Below, in pieces: positions 50,235 to 61,800 of a stretch of DNA of 64,000 nucleotides. The translations under genes were made by a program, and so were the position numbers. The DNA lies in contig CM049317.1 of assembly GCA_026874595.1 (NCBI GenBank), positions 61,598,618 through 61,662,617 of the forward strand, written 5' to 3'. Source of the stretch: Sipunculus nudus (lineage: Eukaryota > Annelida > Sipuncula > Golfingiida > Sipunculidae). The notes below the pieces were generated by a model that ran no database searches, was not told the DNA's origin, and saw only the letters and a program-made list of their open reading frames with translations. Positions within the stretch are counted from its first letter, which is position 1. Each line of letters opens with the position of its first letter.

Positions 50235-50619
50235 AATTCATAAATTAAAAAAAATTAGAATTTATTAATTGTTTAAGCTGTTTGAAACGAACGGTGACGT
50301 GTCACAGGACTTGCTTGAAACCTGATAACCAATTTTTTTTGCAGTACTGGCTATCGAAGTGGTTTCACGGTGTGTTCACCACCAGGAAGATAATCGATAC
50401 AAACATTGTCGCTATAGTCAAACCGAGATAAGAAAACCTTCATATGTGCACAAATTGAAACGGAATTACAGGGACAAAAATCACATTGACCAGATTTTCT
50501 ATTTCATGCAAATACATATGTATTAAACTTGTGCTAAATTCTCTTTCACGTTTAAGGTAACAAAACACGCAAGAACCTCTTTTTTTTCCTTTTTCTCTAA
50601 TATGTTTCTATCTTACTGC
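50229..50619. other. Unassigned intergenic DNA
   Basis: Nothing recognised between two microsatellites. Confidence 0.4.
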
Positions 50620-50633
50620 AAAATATATATAAT

Positions 50634-50682
<49 letters not shown>
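50620..50682. repeat. (AT)n microsatellite, interrupted
   Basis: AT repeats with single-base interruptions. Confidence 0.95.
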
Positions 50683-50687
<5 letters not shown>

Positions 50688-51417
50688 AACAATTAAATGC
50701 TATAACTGCATGTTTGCATAGTCCGAACCTCGTTCCTGGTAGAAAATGTTAATCTTTCCTCCAAAAGCAGGAGGTTGTGTGACTCGCTAAGGTGCTGTCC
50801 CAAATTAGGTACTCAAAACTGTACGGTGACACAATAGAATAATAGATCTCAATAAAAGCTTTGTTTTTCTATGAGACTGGCAGCACAATTATTAGAAAAG
50901 AATAAAGCAATGTGTATTATTAGGGACAGATATTTTCTAAATGCAGCCCGTGACGCTTATTTGAACCAGCCAATCAAAGCAGTCTACGTGGTTTCCAACA
51001 GTCAGTTTGTATGTATTTATTGTGTCCCGAGACACACCACAGCTTGAAGATATTTTGGCTTTTTTCCTTACCCAAGGTCGTAAACAAACATATGTTCTTA
51101 TAGATGTCGTTTCTTTTTTATACCCAGACTGTTTGCTTTCTTGTTACCGGTAACACCGGACCAGAAAGAAAAAGCACGTCAACTCAGATGATTTTGATTT
51201 AAAAGGTTCGGTGCGATTTTCTTGGCATGTTTATGATGTTCCTTATACCTCTATTTTGCACATTTTCATCAGAGATGGTAGAGTTGTATGTCTCTGTTTT
51301 GTGTGGTCTGAGATGAAACCTACAGCCAGGTGACGGAATATTGGTTTTTTTTTATGCAAAATATACTAATCTTTACAGTTACGTGTTTTTTATGGTGCGC
51401 GAGTAAAATGCATAATC
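50683..51417. other. Unassigned intergenic DNA
   Basis: No gene or repeat recognised. Confidence 0.4.
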
Positions 51418-51639
51418 GGAGAGAGAGAGAGAGAGAGAAAGAGAAAGAGAGAGAGAGAAGGAGGGAGAGAAAAGAGATTGGCATATTTAGGGACTCCATT
51501 TATTTGGAAATACACTGCCTGTTTGTAGAGAGAGAGAGAGACAGAGAGAGAAAGAAAAAAAAGATAGAGAGAAGGGGGGGGGGGGGGAGAAAAGAGATGG
51601 GCATATTTAGGGACTCCATTTATTTGGAAATACACTGTC

Positions 51640-51702
<63 letters not shown>

Positions 51703-51844
51703 GGGAGAGATTGGCATATTCATGGGCTCCATTTATTTGGAAATTGTCTGTATGTGAAGAGAGAGAGAGAGAGAGACTTGTGTACATATTTTTACACGAG
51801 GTAGTTGGACGACCGTAACACGAACGTGTGACTCTTTGTTTATG

Positions 51845-51883
<39 letters not shown>

Positions 51884-51912
51884 GAGAGAGAGACAGAGAC
51901 AGAGAGAGCGAG
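51418..51912. repeat. Compound (GA)n array built on a 113-120 bp tandem repeat
   Basis: Three copies of ggcatatttagggactccat continuing ttatttggaaatacactg, starting at 51479, 51599 and 51713, are separated by GA tracts of different length and a G run (about 51576-51588). A further GA tract lies at 51848-51910. The frames over this region encode only Glu/Arg or Ser/Leu runs and are not genes. Confidence 0.93.
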
Positions 51913-53189
51913 AATTAAGCACTGGAACAGATTGGCCTGGAACATTGACATATCGACCAGTCTTTTGAACAGAGAGCTTCCGCATGGCCCTTTATTGACG
52001 ATTATAAACAGTACCAGATAGAGTTTATATCTGCCAGTGCCAAATTGTTCACATAGTAGCGTTCATTAGACTTAAAGTCACAGATCGCAGTTCTTCAAAG
52101 GATACCCTCTTGATCAATTATCGAAATCTAGCTCAGTTCTCATTAATTCAGAGTGGGCTGTCACGACCCTGGCAGCTTTATCCTTGACAGTATTGACCTT
52201 TCAAAGTACTTTAAGTTGAAGCATAGTGCAACGTAAAGTGACCCTTCCTTTGCCGCCCAAGGAACATGATCTGTCAGCCATTGGTTGATAATCAAATCGA
52301 GGCTGTCTCCTCTTCACGGCCATACATGTTTCTTACACATTGCGTAGTTTGAAAGGCTCCTGGATTTCAAGAATCGCTCAGTACTTCGATGTGATTTTTC
52401 ATCAGGTCTGTATGAATTATTATAAAACACATTCCTCTTTTTTTTCTGGAAAGGTATGGTCGTCACTTCAATAGAATCTTTGCTTAACACTTTTTTTTCT
52501 TTCTCCGGGAACTAGGCGAGTACGCAATTATCCATTAATAGTATATGGAAACGAACCCGATGCGAGGATCAAGTTCGTATACGAACAAAAAGGTTTAGCC
52601 GTTCTAGGAAATAGTTGTAAGAGGTGAATGCGATTATTTTTCTGACAGATCGTTGTGTGAAGGATTATCAAGGTAAACCGTCTTAAGAAAGTCTAAAGGT
52701 TGACATGATTACGTCTAAATAATGACGTTATTACGTAGGAGAAAGGAAAAGAAAGAATTGCAAAGTGAAGATCTAACAGAAACATATAAGAAAAAAAAAT
52801 GAACATTTTTTTTTCGGAAACTAAACGTAAGAAACGGCAACATTGAGATTACCGTACTTTAAAGCTGTATACCTATGGATTTTATCGCTAGTGTATCACT
52901 ATGCACTGCTGTACTTATTTATGCGACATAATCGTAATAATGCGTGTTTGTGTGTGCGTGTGTTAGAGGAGGAAAGAACAATTTAAAGAGCACTGTCTCA
53001 TGTCTTCGACACTTTTCACATTTTCCAAACATAAATTTTTAAACATTTAAACATTTTTTTATATAAATGATATGAATTCTAGAGTGTCTTTTACTCTGCT
53101 CGTGATAGCTTAAATCATGGTAATAATTAACAAAGAAATTCTCCTACAATTTATAACAATAATGTAAAACTATGTCATATTTCTGTTTA
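51913..53189. other. Intergenic DNA; higher-complexity block
   Basis: About 52130-52340 is less AT-rich and contains gccattggttgataatcaaa, with CCAAT-type and GATA-type motifs. It might be regulatory. No gene. Confidence 0.35.
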
Positions 53190-53682
53190 TTCATTCTACC
53201 GTAATCAAGAGCTTCTACAAACAAAACGTAAAATGTTTCAATACAAAATGTTACACAGATGTTTAGGTTTGAAGCCGTTTTTTGAAAAAAATGGGAACAG
53301 AGACTAATAAAAATCGTAAATATTGTATAATTTATATAAGAAGGGATTGCCCACATGAAGAAATATTATGGAATGAGATTATAAAGTGATTTTTAGAGAA
53401 AAGGATAAAAATAGGGCTTTCATCACAGAACACTATAATATTTAATGATGCTTCAGCAACTTTAGAAAATCCAATATCATTGATGTTCAAAAGGGATATT
53501 TATATACGTAGATACGGAGAGGTACCAGTGGTGCTAAATCCAATATAATTCATTAAACAAATGTATTTTTTAATAAAAGGTTCTTTCTAAAAATAGAGAA
53601 AAAAATTTAAAACCATAAAGAAATCGGGAAAATCTGGAGAGCATTTAGAGAATTAGAAAATCAGTATACGAGTACAGCTTAA
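53190..53682 (+). mobile_element. 5'-truncated LINE remnant (C-terminal end of an L1/Tx1-type ORF2)
   Basis: The translation near 53233 reads MFQYKMLHRCLGLKP, closely matching FQFKLLHRCIPLNP in the ORF2 of the LINE at 9640-16193. Further on come RRDCPHEEILWNEI, MFKRDIYIRRYGE and, in another frame, HKEIGKIWRAFRELENQ ending at TAA 53680. These match the order of the ORF2 C-terminus. Stops and frame changes abound. The sequence is not identical to the intact-length LINE, so it comes from a related family or a much older copy. Truncation at the 5' side is typical of LINE insertion. Confidence 0.75.
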
Positions 53683-54798
53683 TTTGTTTTCAGATTCGTG
53701 AGATGATATTGGTAATTTGTAAAACCATAGTATATTCACGTGATGTTCTTGAAGGTGTATGTATATTTGAAACCGTGTATATCTTCAGTTTTTGTAACTG
53801 TCCAAGTTTGTTTTTGTTATGAAATTAAAAAAGGACTCCACATATCAAACTTTGTTATAAACAATGACGTCAATACAAAATCTATCAGCAGGTTACTAAT
53901 TATTCATTTTACTTACTTTCAGAGCCGAATATTTACCGATGAACATCAGAGGAGATCGGAGAAGCCCGTGAACGTATCTGACTGACCCAAAGTTAATGAA
54001 CTGAGCATCACGGCTGGACAGACGGGATGGGTTGTGATTTGCGTGGTATTCAATACTTACAGTCTAAACCATCTGGCTATATACCATAGATTCATCCTGT
54101 AGGAGAACAGCTGTGAACGCAGTTTTAATTCACTGGGAAAAAATGTCATCTAGAGATACAACTAGAGCTGTCACAAAGGTTTCAGTCGATATTTCCTGGG
54201 GACAAAAAAGGAGAGAAAGCACTTTGCTTAAGAAGCAAAAGTAAAATCTGTCGATGTAGACGTTATTTCTTGTTATGCAAGCTGTGAATACCCCTGATAC
54301 GATTTACTGAAGCAACGTATTCTTTGCATCTTAGCCGAAATAACGACCGTCCGTGTAACAGGAACAAGAAAACGATTATGTATTATGTACGTAAGAGCTT
54401 CACCTTGCTTTCCTTTTCAACTGCTCATGTAGTCTAAATATTCATTGGAATACTAGACTTCAACATACTTTCGGAATATTATATCCTGCAGTGGAATGCT
54501 TTTGAGAGCTCCGTGGACCAAAGGACTTTAATTTTAAATGTGAATTCTATCTCAGATGTTATTTACTCGATAAACAAACATAGTATCGCTTACTATTTTT
54601 TGAATATTTTAGTATTTAAGCACGAAAAATAATGATTCTCTCATCGTAAACCAATTCTATTTTGCCAGATAAAGAAATATGATAAGGGCTTGCCATAAAA
54701 GCTCATGATCCGCTGTAGTAGAAAAATCTAGTACCTTTAAACACGGTATGGTACCATGGTTGTTTTGTTACCTAAGTTACTGACAAGGAAATACAGAC
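53683..54798 (+). other. Upstream region of the channel gene
   Basis: Holds the presumed 5' UTR and promoter of the DEG/ENaC gene. No canonical TATA box stands out. A splice acceptor such as ttttgttacctaag (about 54762-54775), or upstream ones, could join a noncoding 5' exon, but I cannot establish this. In-frame TGA at 54781-54783 rules out extension of the coding region. Confidence 0.4.
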
Positions 54799-56532
54799 AT
54801 GGCTTTAAAAGCCTTACTGCATAGATTTGCCGGTGGCACTACCATGCATGGTGTCCCAAAGGCGATACGTGCCGGTTCAACTATGGGCCGAATATTCTGG
54901 TCGGCTATCTGTCTTTTAGCAGGGACCATGTTCTTTGTTAATTTTACCCATCTGTTAATGAGGTATTATTCCCACCCCAAAAAGGTCACGATTGAAGTGG
55001 TTCCTCTTCCGATGCCCTTTCCGTCCATATCTCTGTGTAATATGCGTAGCCTTGACTACATGGAGCTAAACAAACTTAACCGAGGGTTCATAGCGCAGGA
55101 TCCGGCGTACTGGAGTAACATCACCTCTGACCCCTTCATACGGGATTACATGCACATGATGGGCAAGTATCATCCCATGTATACGAACCTGAGTAGCGAA
55201 GATCCTAAAATATTCAACGTTGTTTTAACGAGAACGACGATCGCTAGTAACATTAACCACCAAGTCCTCTCTCAAGCAGGAGTACCTTTTGAGGAGTTTG
55301 TGGTCACGTGTCGGCTTGGTGGACACGAGTGCAAGCGGAAACGTGACTTTATTCATTTCTTTGATGCTTATTATTATAATTGTTTTACGTATAATGCGCC
55401 CCCGCCCGACGAACCTGGAAGCACCCTAGCGGAAGGTATGGAAAATGGATGGACTACCACTGTGCTGTCGGGAGGAGGTATGTTAGACAAAAACGAGGAG
55501 TTAAGGATCATACCGGGTACGCACGAATGGTTCAGTCCGATGGCAAGTAGTGAAGGGGTTCGCGTAGTGATACATCCGCCTTATACGCAGCCGTTTCCTC
55601 ACGCGGAAGGCTTCGACGTGCCACCGGGTTATTCGGCTAGTTTTGCAGTAAAACCGCGCCAGAACATACGTATCGGTCCGCCACATGGGAACTGTTCCAC
55701 CTCTAATCCCTTTGGCAACGAATCGGGAACCTACCGGAAGCTATCCTGTCAGAAGAAATGCGCTCAGATGGCCATCGTTAAGAGTTGTGGGTGTCTGGAT
55801 ATTTCATTGCCAGACCTCGGATCTGATTACAGTCATTATAAATACTGCGCGGATGACAGCGATATACCTGACAACTGCAGTATGCGGGCTACCCCAGATT
55901 GTTTTGCCGGGCTGAGGGCTGTGTATCGTAGAATATTATGTGTCCGAAGGGTTAAAGACAAAATTGCTCACAACGCAAGTGCCATGTGGCAATGTGGATG
56001 TTTCCCCCCATGTCACGAGACCTCCTATGACGTCACCTACAGCCTATCTAAATGGCCGGCACAAGGCTACGAAGGGGAGGCCGCTTATGTTGATATATTT
56101 GAAGTAGAAGGATATCCAAACCGTTTTTATAACAATGTTAGTATAGATCGCTTCGAAGTGTTTAAAGAATATTTTAGTTGGAAGAATCGTCGAACTTCAA
56201 TGCAGGACTTTGTGCGTTTAAATGTATATATAGCAGACAGTAATGTCCTTAAAACCGAAGAATCTGAGGCCTACACGACCACTCAGCTGTTGAGCGATAT
56301 TGGAGGACAGTTAGGCCTTTGGATTGGGGTTTCTGTGATAACTATAACGGAGATTTTAGAGTTGTTCGTTCAACTGCTTAAACATTTTGTGCGACACCAC
56401 GGGCCTTACGGTGGTGGCAAAGACGTGAGCCTTAAAACAGAGAGTAAAGCGCAGGTTTATAAACTAAACGGCTACGCCACCACGGACAGGGCGAACCAAG
56501 AACTAGAGGAACAAGTGTTACACATGGTATGA
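54799..56532 (+). CDS. Degenerin/ENaC-family sodium channel subunit (ASC), complete and single-exon
   Basis: A trimeric, voltage-independent cation channel subunit of the plasma membrane. Family members are gated by peptides, protons or mechanical force, or are constitutively open. The 577 residues fit the family size. The cytosolic N-terminus carries the conserved His-Gly gating motif (TTMHGVPKA, residues 15-23). TM1 spans about residues 33-53, followed by FPSISLCN (74-81). The large extracellular domain has about 15 cysteines, including the HECKRKRDFIHFFDAYYYNC block (176-195), and several N-glycosylation sites (for example NIT 107-109). Before TM2 is LLSDIGGQLGLWIGVSVITI (497-516) with the selectivity-filter tripeptide GVS (510-512). 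TM2 runs to about 528, then there is a tail of about 49 residues. The start is secure: an in-frame TGA lies 18 bp upstream. It is intronless over the whole coding region and GC-richer than its surroundings. The ligand cannot be told. FMRFamide-gated and related molluscan channels are candidates. Confidence 0.95.
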   Translation: MALKALLHRFAGGTTMHGVPKAIRAGSTMGRIFWSAICLLAGTMFFVNFTHLLMRYYSHPKKVTIEVVPLPMPFPSISLCNMRSLDYMELNKLNRGFIAQDPAYWSNITSDPFIRDYMHMMGKYHPMYTNLSSEDPKIFNVVLTRTTIASNINHQVLSQAGVPFEEFVVTCRLGGHECKRKRDFIHFFDAYYYNCFTYNAPPPDEPGSTLAEGMENGWTTTVLSGGGMLDKNEELRIIPGTHEWFSPMASSEGVRVVIHPPYTQPFPHAEGFDVPPGYSASFAVKPRQNIRIGPPHGNCSTSNPFGNESGTYRKLSCQKKCAQMAIVKSCGCLDISLPDLGSDYSHYKYCADDSDIPDNCSMRATPDCFAGLRAVYRRILCVRRVKDKIAHNASAMWQCGCFPPCHETSYDVTYSLSKWPAQGYEGEAAYVDIFEVEGYPNRFYNNVSIDRFEVFKEYFSWKNRRTSMQDFVRLNVYIADSNVLKTEESEAYTTTQLLSDIGGQLGLWIGVSVITITEILELFVQLLKHFVRHHGPYGGGKDVSLKTESKAQVYKLNGYATTDRANQELEEQVLHMV

Positions 56533-57470
56533 CATCTGAACGTATCAATACGTATCAACAATGTAGACATATACAGCATACAACATATAACCGTAAAATA
56601 ACCCGAGCATAAAATGGGGCGATTAGTGAAAAAATATGATGTGCTGCTATAGCCTTAGACAATTAGGCCTGACTATTAATTCCCTCGTAAATTACGTTTA
56701 TCGTAAATATAGGAGTTAATGCAAATTTACGATAAATATATTTGCAACGTAGGGCATAGTTTATTTTTAGAAAAGGAAAAACGGTATAACAGAGATTTAG
56801 ACACCTCTTGTTAAATCTATTGGACGGACGCTGCCCAGCATGTGTGCAAAACGCGTTAAAGATCCCCAGAATCAAGATCAAGACTGTATTGTGATTTGTG
56901 GTGTGTCGGTAGATCGTCCAGATAAAAACAAGAAGCCACACTGTAGATGAAATGTCAACCACGAACACTACATTTTAAATGTCAAACATCCGTCTTAGGA
57001 ATACTTGATCTTTCCTTGCCGATGGCTTTTTTGTTGACTTTGCCGAAGCAGTAAGGAATATCAACATACCTTTTCCACGAGCAGACACATTGTATGTAGC
57101 GAGCGTCTCTAGTGGTCGGGTCCAAAGAGCTTGTGTTTTAGGATTTGTCATATTACATTATATATATAAATATAAACCAGAGGCTTCAACGGGACACTCC
57201 ACGCGGCAGAAAAGAAATAGTTTCTACTTTAGACATTTAGATGTAACATAACATATATCTTGTCAATGTAACGGAACCGAACACTCATTGTCAGTCGTTA
57301 CCGTCAGGTGGCGCTGGTATGATGGAACAGGACTATTATTGTAATATATTCTGGACAGATTGGAGTTTTAGTCCGATCTTAGAATAATATAGAATAATGA
57401 ATTTATTCTTGATGGTTGAAGATTTTATGCGCAAGGGTAAATAAAAGCAATGTATTATTCTAAATAAATG
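56533..57470 (+). other. 3' region of the channel gene with candidate polyadenylation signals
   Basis: AATAAA hexamers occur at 57440-57445 and 57463-57468, about 0.9 kb after the stop. These are the clearest candidate transcript ends. No other gene lies between. Confidence 0.35.
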
Positions 57471-58546
57471 GTGTAAACTTGACTCGTATTGGAATAAATT
57501 TATGTTTGCTTTAATTAAACTACTGAAATCCCTTATATTTTAGCCATTTATGAATCCTGGGTACAATCGGAGCTACCTAAAAAAGGGTGGTCTTATGGGA
57601 CTGGGTAATGCCAAATCATGCACTGAGAAAATATTGGTACCATTATGGAATAACATCCAAGGAACAATGAGGATATTTAGTTTTGTTTTTCTGTCATTTA
57701 GCGGTCATTGTTAGGCACATTTTTGTTCAGGGCCATCCACTTGTTATGAATCCCCACAAAATCAGTATTAATAGACCCAACATGAGGCTACTGGGTGCCA
57801 GTTTTATGTGTTCGTCAATAAAGACTAAAAAAAAGGCGTTCTTAGTAATTCTCCTGAGACATTAAGGTCATATAAACGGATTCCGATCCCCATTATGCTA
57901 TCATACAACACTTGTGGCTATAAAAACTCTATTTCTATGGATTCTGTATCACTCAAACTAAATTCCGGGTAAAATAAAAATAACTTATGCGATAGGATGA
58001 GTGGGAGTTTTAGGATCTGTTTTATTCGTGGTAGATTTGATCACGTGTGTATTCATCCCTAGATTATCCCAAATGTACCTTAGGTGTATATACTATACCC
58101 CCATGTTTACGGGATCATTTAACTGACATATATTTAACAAGGTTTTATTCATTTCTAAAAAAAGGTCCAATGATGTCTTACTTTAAGGAACCAATGAAGA
58201 GATTGTTTACGATTCGTTCTCTGCTGTCATCTATCACACATGTAGGCCTTCAGATAAAATGTGCTCAAACATTGGTTTGACCAGATCACCATCAGTTCGG
58301 TGGGTATATACATAATACTTTGGCATGTCACGTGTATTATGTGGAGTTTAATATATTATAACACGGAGCGATGTGTAAATACTGTACAGGGTTGAGGAGC
58401 AAGACCTTTGGTGAAAATACAGAATAAAGGTACAAGTTAACCGGCTAGACCACCACCAAACACTTTCGATTGACATACACGTGTCACATCTTTAGGGAAA
58501 TACGGATTTCCTTGAGTAAGAATCAGTATATGTAGTGGAGACAGGC
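57471..58546. other. Unassigned intergenic DNA
   Basis: Short frames only, no domain. Confidence 0.45.
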
Positions 58547-58672
58547 CGCTTTCAATAGTAACCCCAGGGGGCATTCTGAAATCGATTTCAGAAGTTGTCC
58601 CTGGAGGCATTATGAATCAGTAATTTCAGATAACCCCCCCCCCCCCCCCCCCAACGGTAATCTGAAAACAAG
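58547..58672. repeat. Fragment of the G/C-tract palindrome repeat family
   Basis: Contains a perfect 20-bp palindrome, ttctgaaatcgatttcagaa (58574-58593), ccccaggggg, a run of 19 C (58634-58652) and ggtaatctgaaa. These are the same building blocks as the element at 23971-24510. Confidence 0.6.
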
Positions 58673-59440
58673 GGCGGAGACCAAGGCCGAGAGCACGTGA
58701 TTCGTGGCCTAGGGAATAAGACAATATGTCAATTTTCTCACAAACTATCCATGAACCTTTCTTCGTAATCGGTTGGTTTTCTATCGTTACAAGGCCAAGA
58801 AAAAACAGTTAAGCAGTGTTGACATATAAGTTCTTTCGTATTGTTGAAAAAATAAACCATAAAGCAAAGAGCAAGTCATATATACATATATACAGAGTCC
58901 GGCGTAAACTGAATTTTCCTCAGTCTCGAGATCTGTATCACTGTAAAAACTGACACTGGGGGTCTATTCAGTGCGAGCATTTAAAACTTTAATGTTTGTA
59001 TATTTATAACTACATCTAGACACTCTTCTTGTCTTTGTCGACATCGATAAGACCTGTCCAATTTATTTTAGGATTTCTTAATTTTTAATTCGGGGTTCTG
59101 CCTTTCATCAAGTCACTCAGGACATATATGACCAACCAAAATATCATTTCTGCTATGTCATCTATGAATGTTAAAGGGAAAAAATCAAATGGCCGAAATA
59201 AAATCAAACATAATCTTTTAAAACAGAACAAATTACTAATGTCCCATATATAAACACAATCTTTTCTACTGTAATCTCGCGCTGACTTATACGGATAAGA
59301 CCATACTATATGATCATGAAAAAAACATAAGGATGTTCTGATGCCCTTCAGGGCGTTTAAATACATACACAAATTAGACTGTCTGTTGAGCGCCATTACA
59401 TATAGACAACTCATAACATACTTACACATTAAAAAATAAT
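58673..59440. other. Unassigned intergenic DNA
   Basis: The minus-strand frame 59085-59429 (114 codons) shows no recognisable domain. Confidence 0.4.
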
Positions 59441-59694
59441 TATGATAATAATTATTAAAATAATTATTATTTTTAATATTATTATTATTTTAATATATTA
59501 TCATTATAATAATAATAATTATTATTATTTAATTCATTCCCTAACTCATTATAATCATTATTATTAGTATTATTATTATCAGTATATTATTATTATAGCA
59601 GTAATAATAATACTACTACTAAAAAAAATAATAATAATAACAATAATAATAATTGAAGTAATAATAAACCTTTTTGTTAATATTATATTATATT

Positions 59695-59751
<57 letters not shown>

Positions 59752-59766
59752 ATGTATATATATATA
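59441..59766. repeat. AT-only low-complexity region: (AAT)n/(ATT)n and (AT)n
   Basis: Trinucleotide ATT/AAT repeats in both orientations, able to form hairpins, then a pure AT tract at 59702-59748. Confidence 0.93.
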
Positions 59767-61499
59767 CACAATATTAACAATGATAAATAGAATTGAAATT
59801 AGAACAGTAATATTAAGCCATCTACTTAATATTATAATTATTATAATCATTATTGTTTTCTTTATTATCATTGAATCCTGAACAGCCCTGAATTTATCCT
59901 TGGCAAGTTAATTACAATATTTATAGGTGTACGCTTGGCAGGAGCTGACCCCAGCAGTGGTGTTAATAGTTTATCTTCCCACCAGTTAGCCGTGTCCAGC
60001 CAGGGAAATAGAACACAGTCTTTACGACTCCCATCGGACCAAGGGCCAGTGCAGAGAGCGGAGTTCCAATGCTTCTTGCGTATCTCACGTCAGTTTGTTG
60101 ATTAACGGAGGGCTATCAACAACCAGTACCGTGAAGCAAACATTAGTAAGCAGATTAATTCATTTGGGAATGTCCACAGGTACATTCATACAATTAACAC
60201 CCGCCAAGATTTATGTACCCCCCGCAGGCAGATAAGGACCACCAATCTTACGTAATGCCGAGTCCATGGTAGTTTGTATTTACTGGGCCGTGCGTCTATG
60301 TTTTATTAAACTTAATATTCTATTTCACCTACCACCCTTTGTTTCTGGTTCAAGATATTATTGTATCGGCCAAGAGGGTATGTTTTCATCTCTGTTCGGG
60401 TGTGTGTTTGTGTGTTAATGTTTGTTTATAACAGAACGCAAGAAATCATTAATGGGATCCTATAATATTTTAGGGTATTTCGTGAATGAGACAATGAAAA
60501 ATCGATTACATTTTGGTGTGAACCCGGTACGTGATTATGATTCAGAGGCATCATCAAGGAATATTTACAAATTTACAAATGTATAGGAGTTACTTAATTA
60601 TGCACGAATGAACCTGGGAATATTGGCCGAATAAGTGAATGCAAACACTTTTTTGCCAGCATCCCAATATAGAAACCCCCACATAGTGGAGGCTTGCATG
60701 CCTTGAAAGGCAAATTTCTGGTAATTACAATTACAAAAAAACAACAATACTTTTTTTTAAAATAAGTATAAATAAACTTAGTTATTTGGTGAAAAGATGC
60801 CATGTGATGTTATATCACTCCAATGTGCATGCAAAAACCGCCTAAACAGACAGAAATAGCATGCACAGCACAGCTTTGGTGTTTTCTGCGTTACCATGGG
60901 AACTCAATTCAGTTGAGCGAATTAAGTTCGTGATACGACAAAGCTAGGTCTATTGTGCACAATATTGGCTGCCTAAAGGAAATGGAATTCTTGTTAAGCC
61001 ATTCAGAAAAGTAATAAGCGGTCAGAGACTGCATATCTGCCGCCAGAAACGCTTAAGAAGACAAGTTCTGGGATATTACCATTGTCCTGACCAAACTTGT
61101 GTGCGCCCTACGTAAAACCTAAAGTCACAAAAAAATACGAATTTTACTGTCGCCTTTAGTCTATACATCTCACGTTCTTCCTTATATATCATAGAAGACT
61201 GTAGTCTGTTTGTTTTAAAAAAAAATGAATTCGGGGGTGGGTTCGCTATAGGTCGCTATCAGGCAATTCCTAAAGAACCCAAATAGCACATACGCGTCGT
61301 TCGGGAATTAAATATATCACTTGCAGCACAATTATCTAGTCAAACAGTTTTAGTCATACGTCTTTTTTTTCACAATTTTATTTTATTATTTTTTGTTTAA
61401 TGTGTTTGTTTAAACAAGCCAGTCAAGCCAGATACTATTGTATGTGATGATTTTATTACATATATAGCAATAAACTATAGCTTACTATATCTTATCTTC
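59767..61499. other. Intergenic DNA; higher-complexity block at about 59930-60310
   Basis: About 59930-60310 is unusually GC-rich and non-repetitive for this window and lacks a good frame, so it is a regulatory candidate by inference. The rest is unassigned. Confidence 0.35.
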
Positions 61500-61800
61500 C
61501 TGCGAAATTCGTATGACGTCCCTACGATGGTCATAATACAAAGAAAAATTTCCACAATTTTCAGTCGTAGACCTGAAGTATATGTATAAGGCATCGTACA
61601 ACAAACCTACGAGATCGGACTGACATAAAGAATAACCTAAGACACTGAAAAAAATTGAACATGTTCAAAATTCTACAACAAGGGTCTACGACAGTGGACC
61701 GTGGCAAATCACCTGAATTCCGTACGACACACCCGCGACTATCCTAGGAACTTCCCCAATTTTCTGCCGTAGACCTATCATATATGTGTTGTGTGATGTA
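61500..61800. repeat. Diverged 200-bp direct duplication
   Basis: tttccacaattttcagtcgtagacct (from 61550) recurs as cttccccaattttctgccgtagacct (from 61751). Upstream, ttcgtatgacgtccctacgatggtc matches ttccgtacgacacacccgcgactatc. Confidence 0.6.

Noticed and set aside
51330-51818. 162-codon Glu/Arg-rich frame and its minus-strand Ser/Leu counterparts
   Set aside because: Encoded by GA microsatellite. No evidence for a gene.
55501-55915. Open frames inside the channel gene in other frames (55501-55686 minus, 55685-55915 plus)
   Set aside because: Shadows of the DEG/ENaC coding sequence.
59085-59429. 114-codon minus-strand frame
   Set aside because: No recognisable domain. Likely chance.
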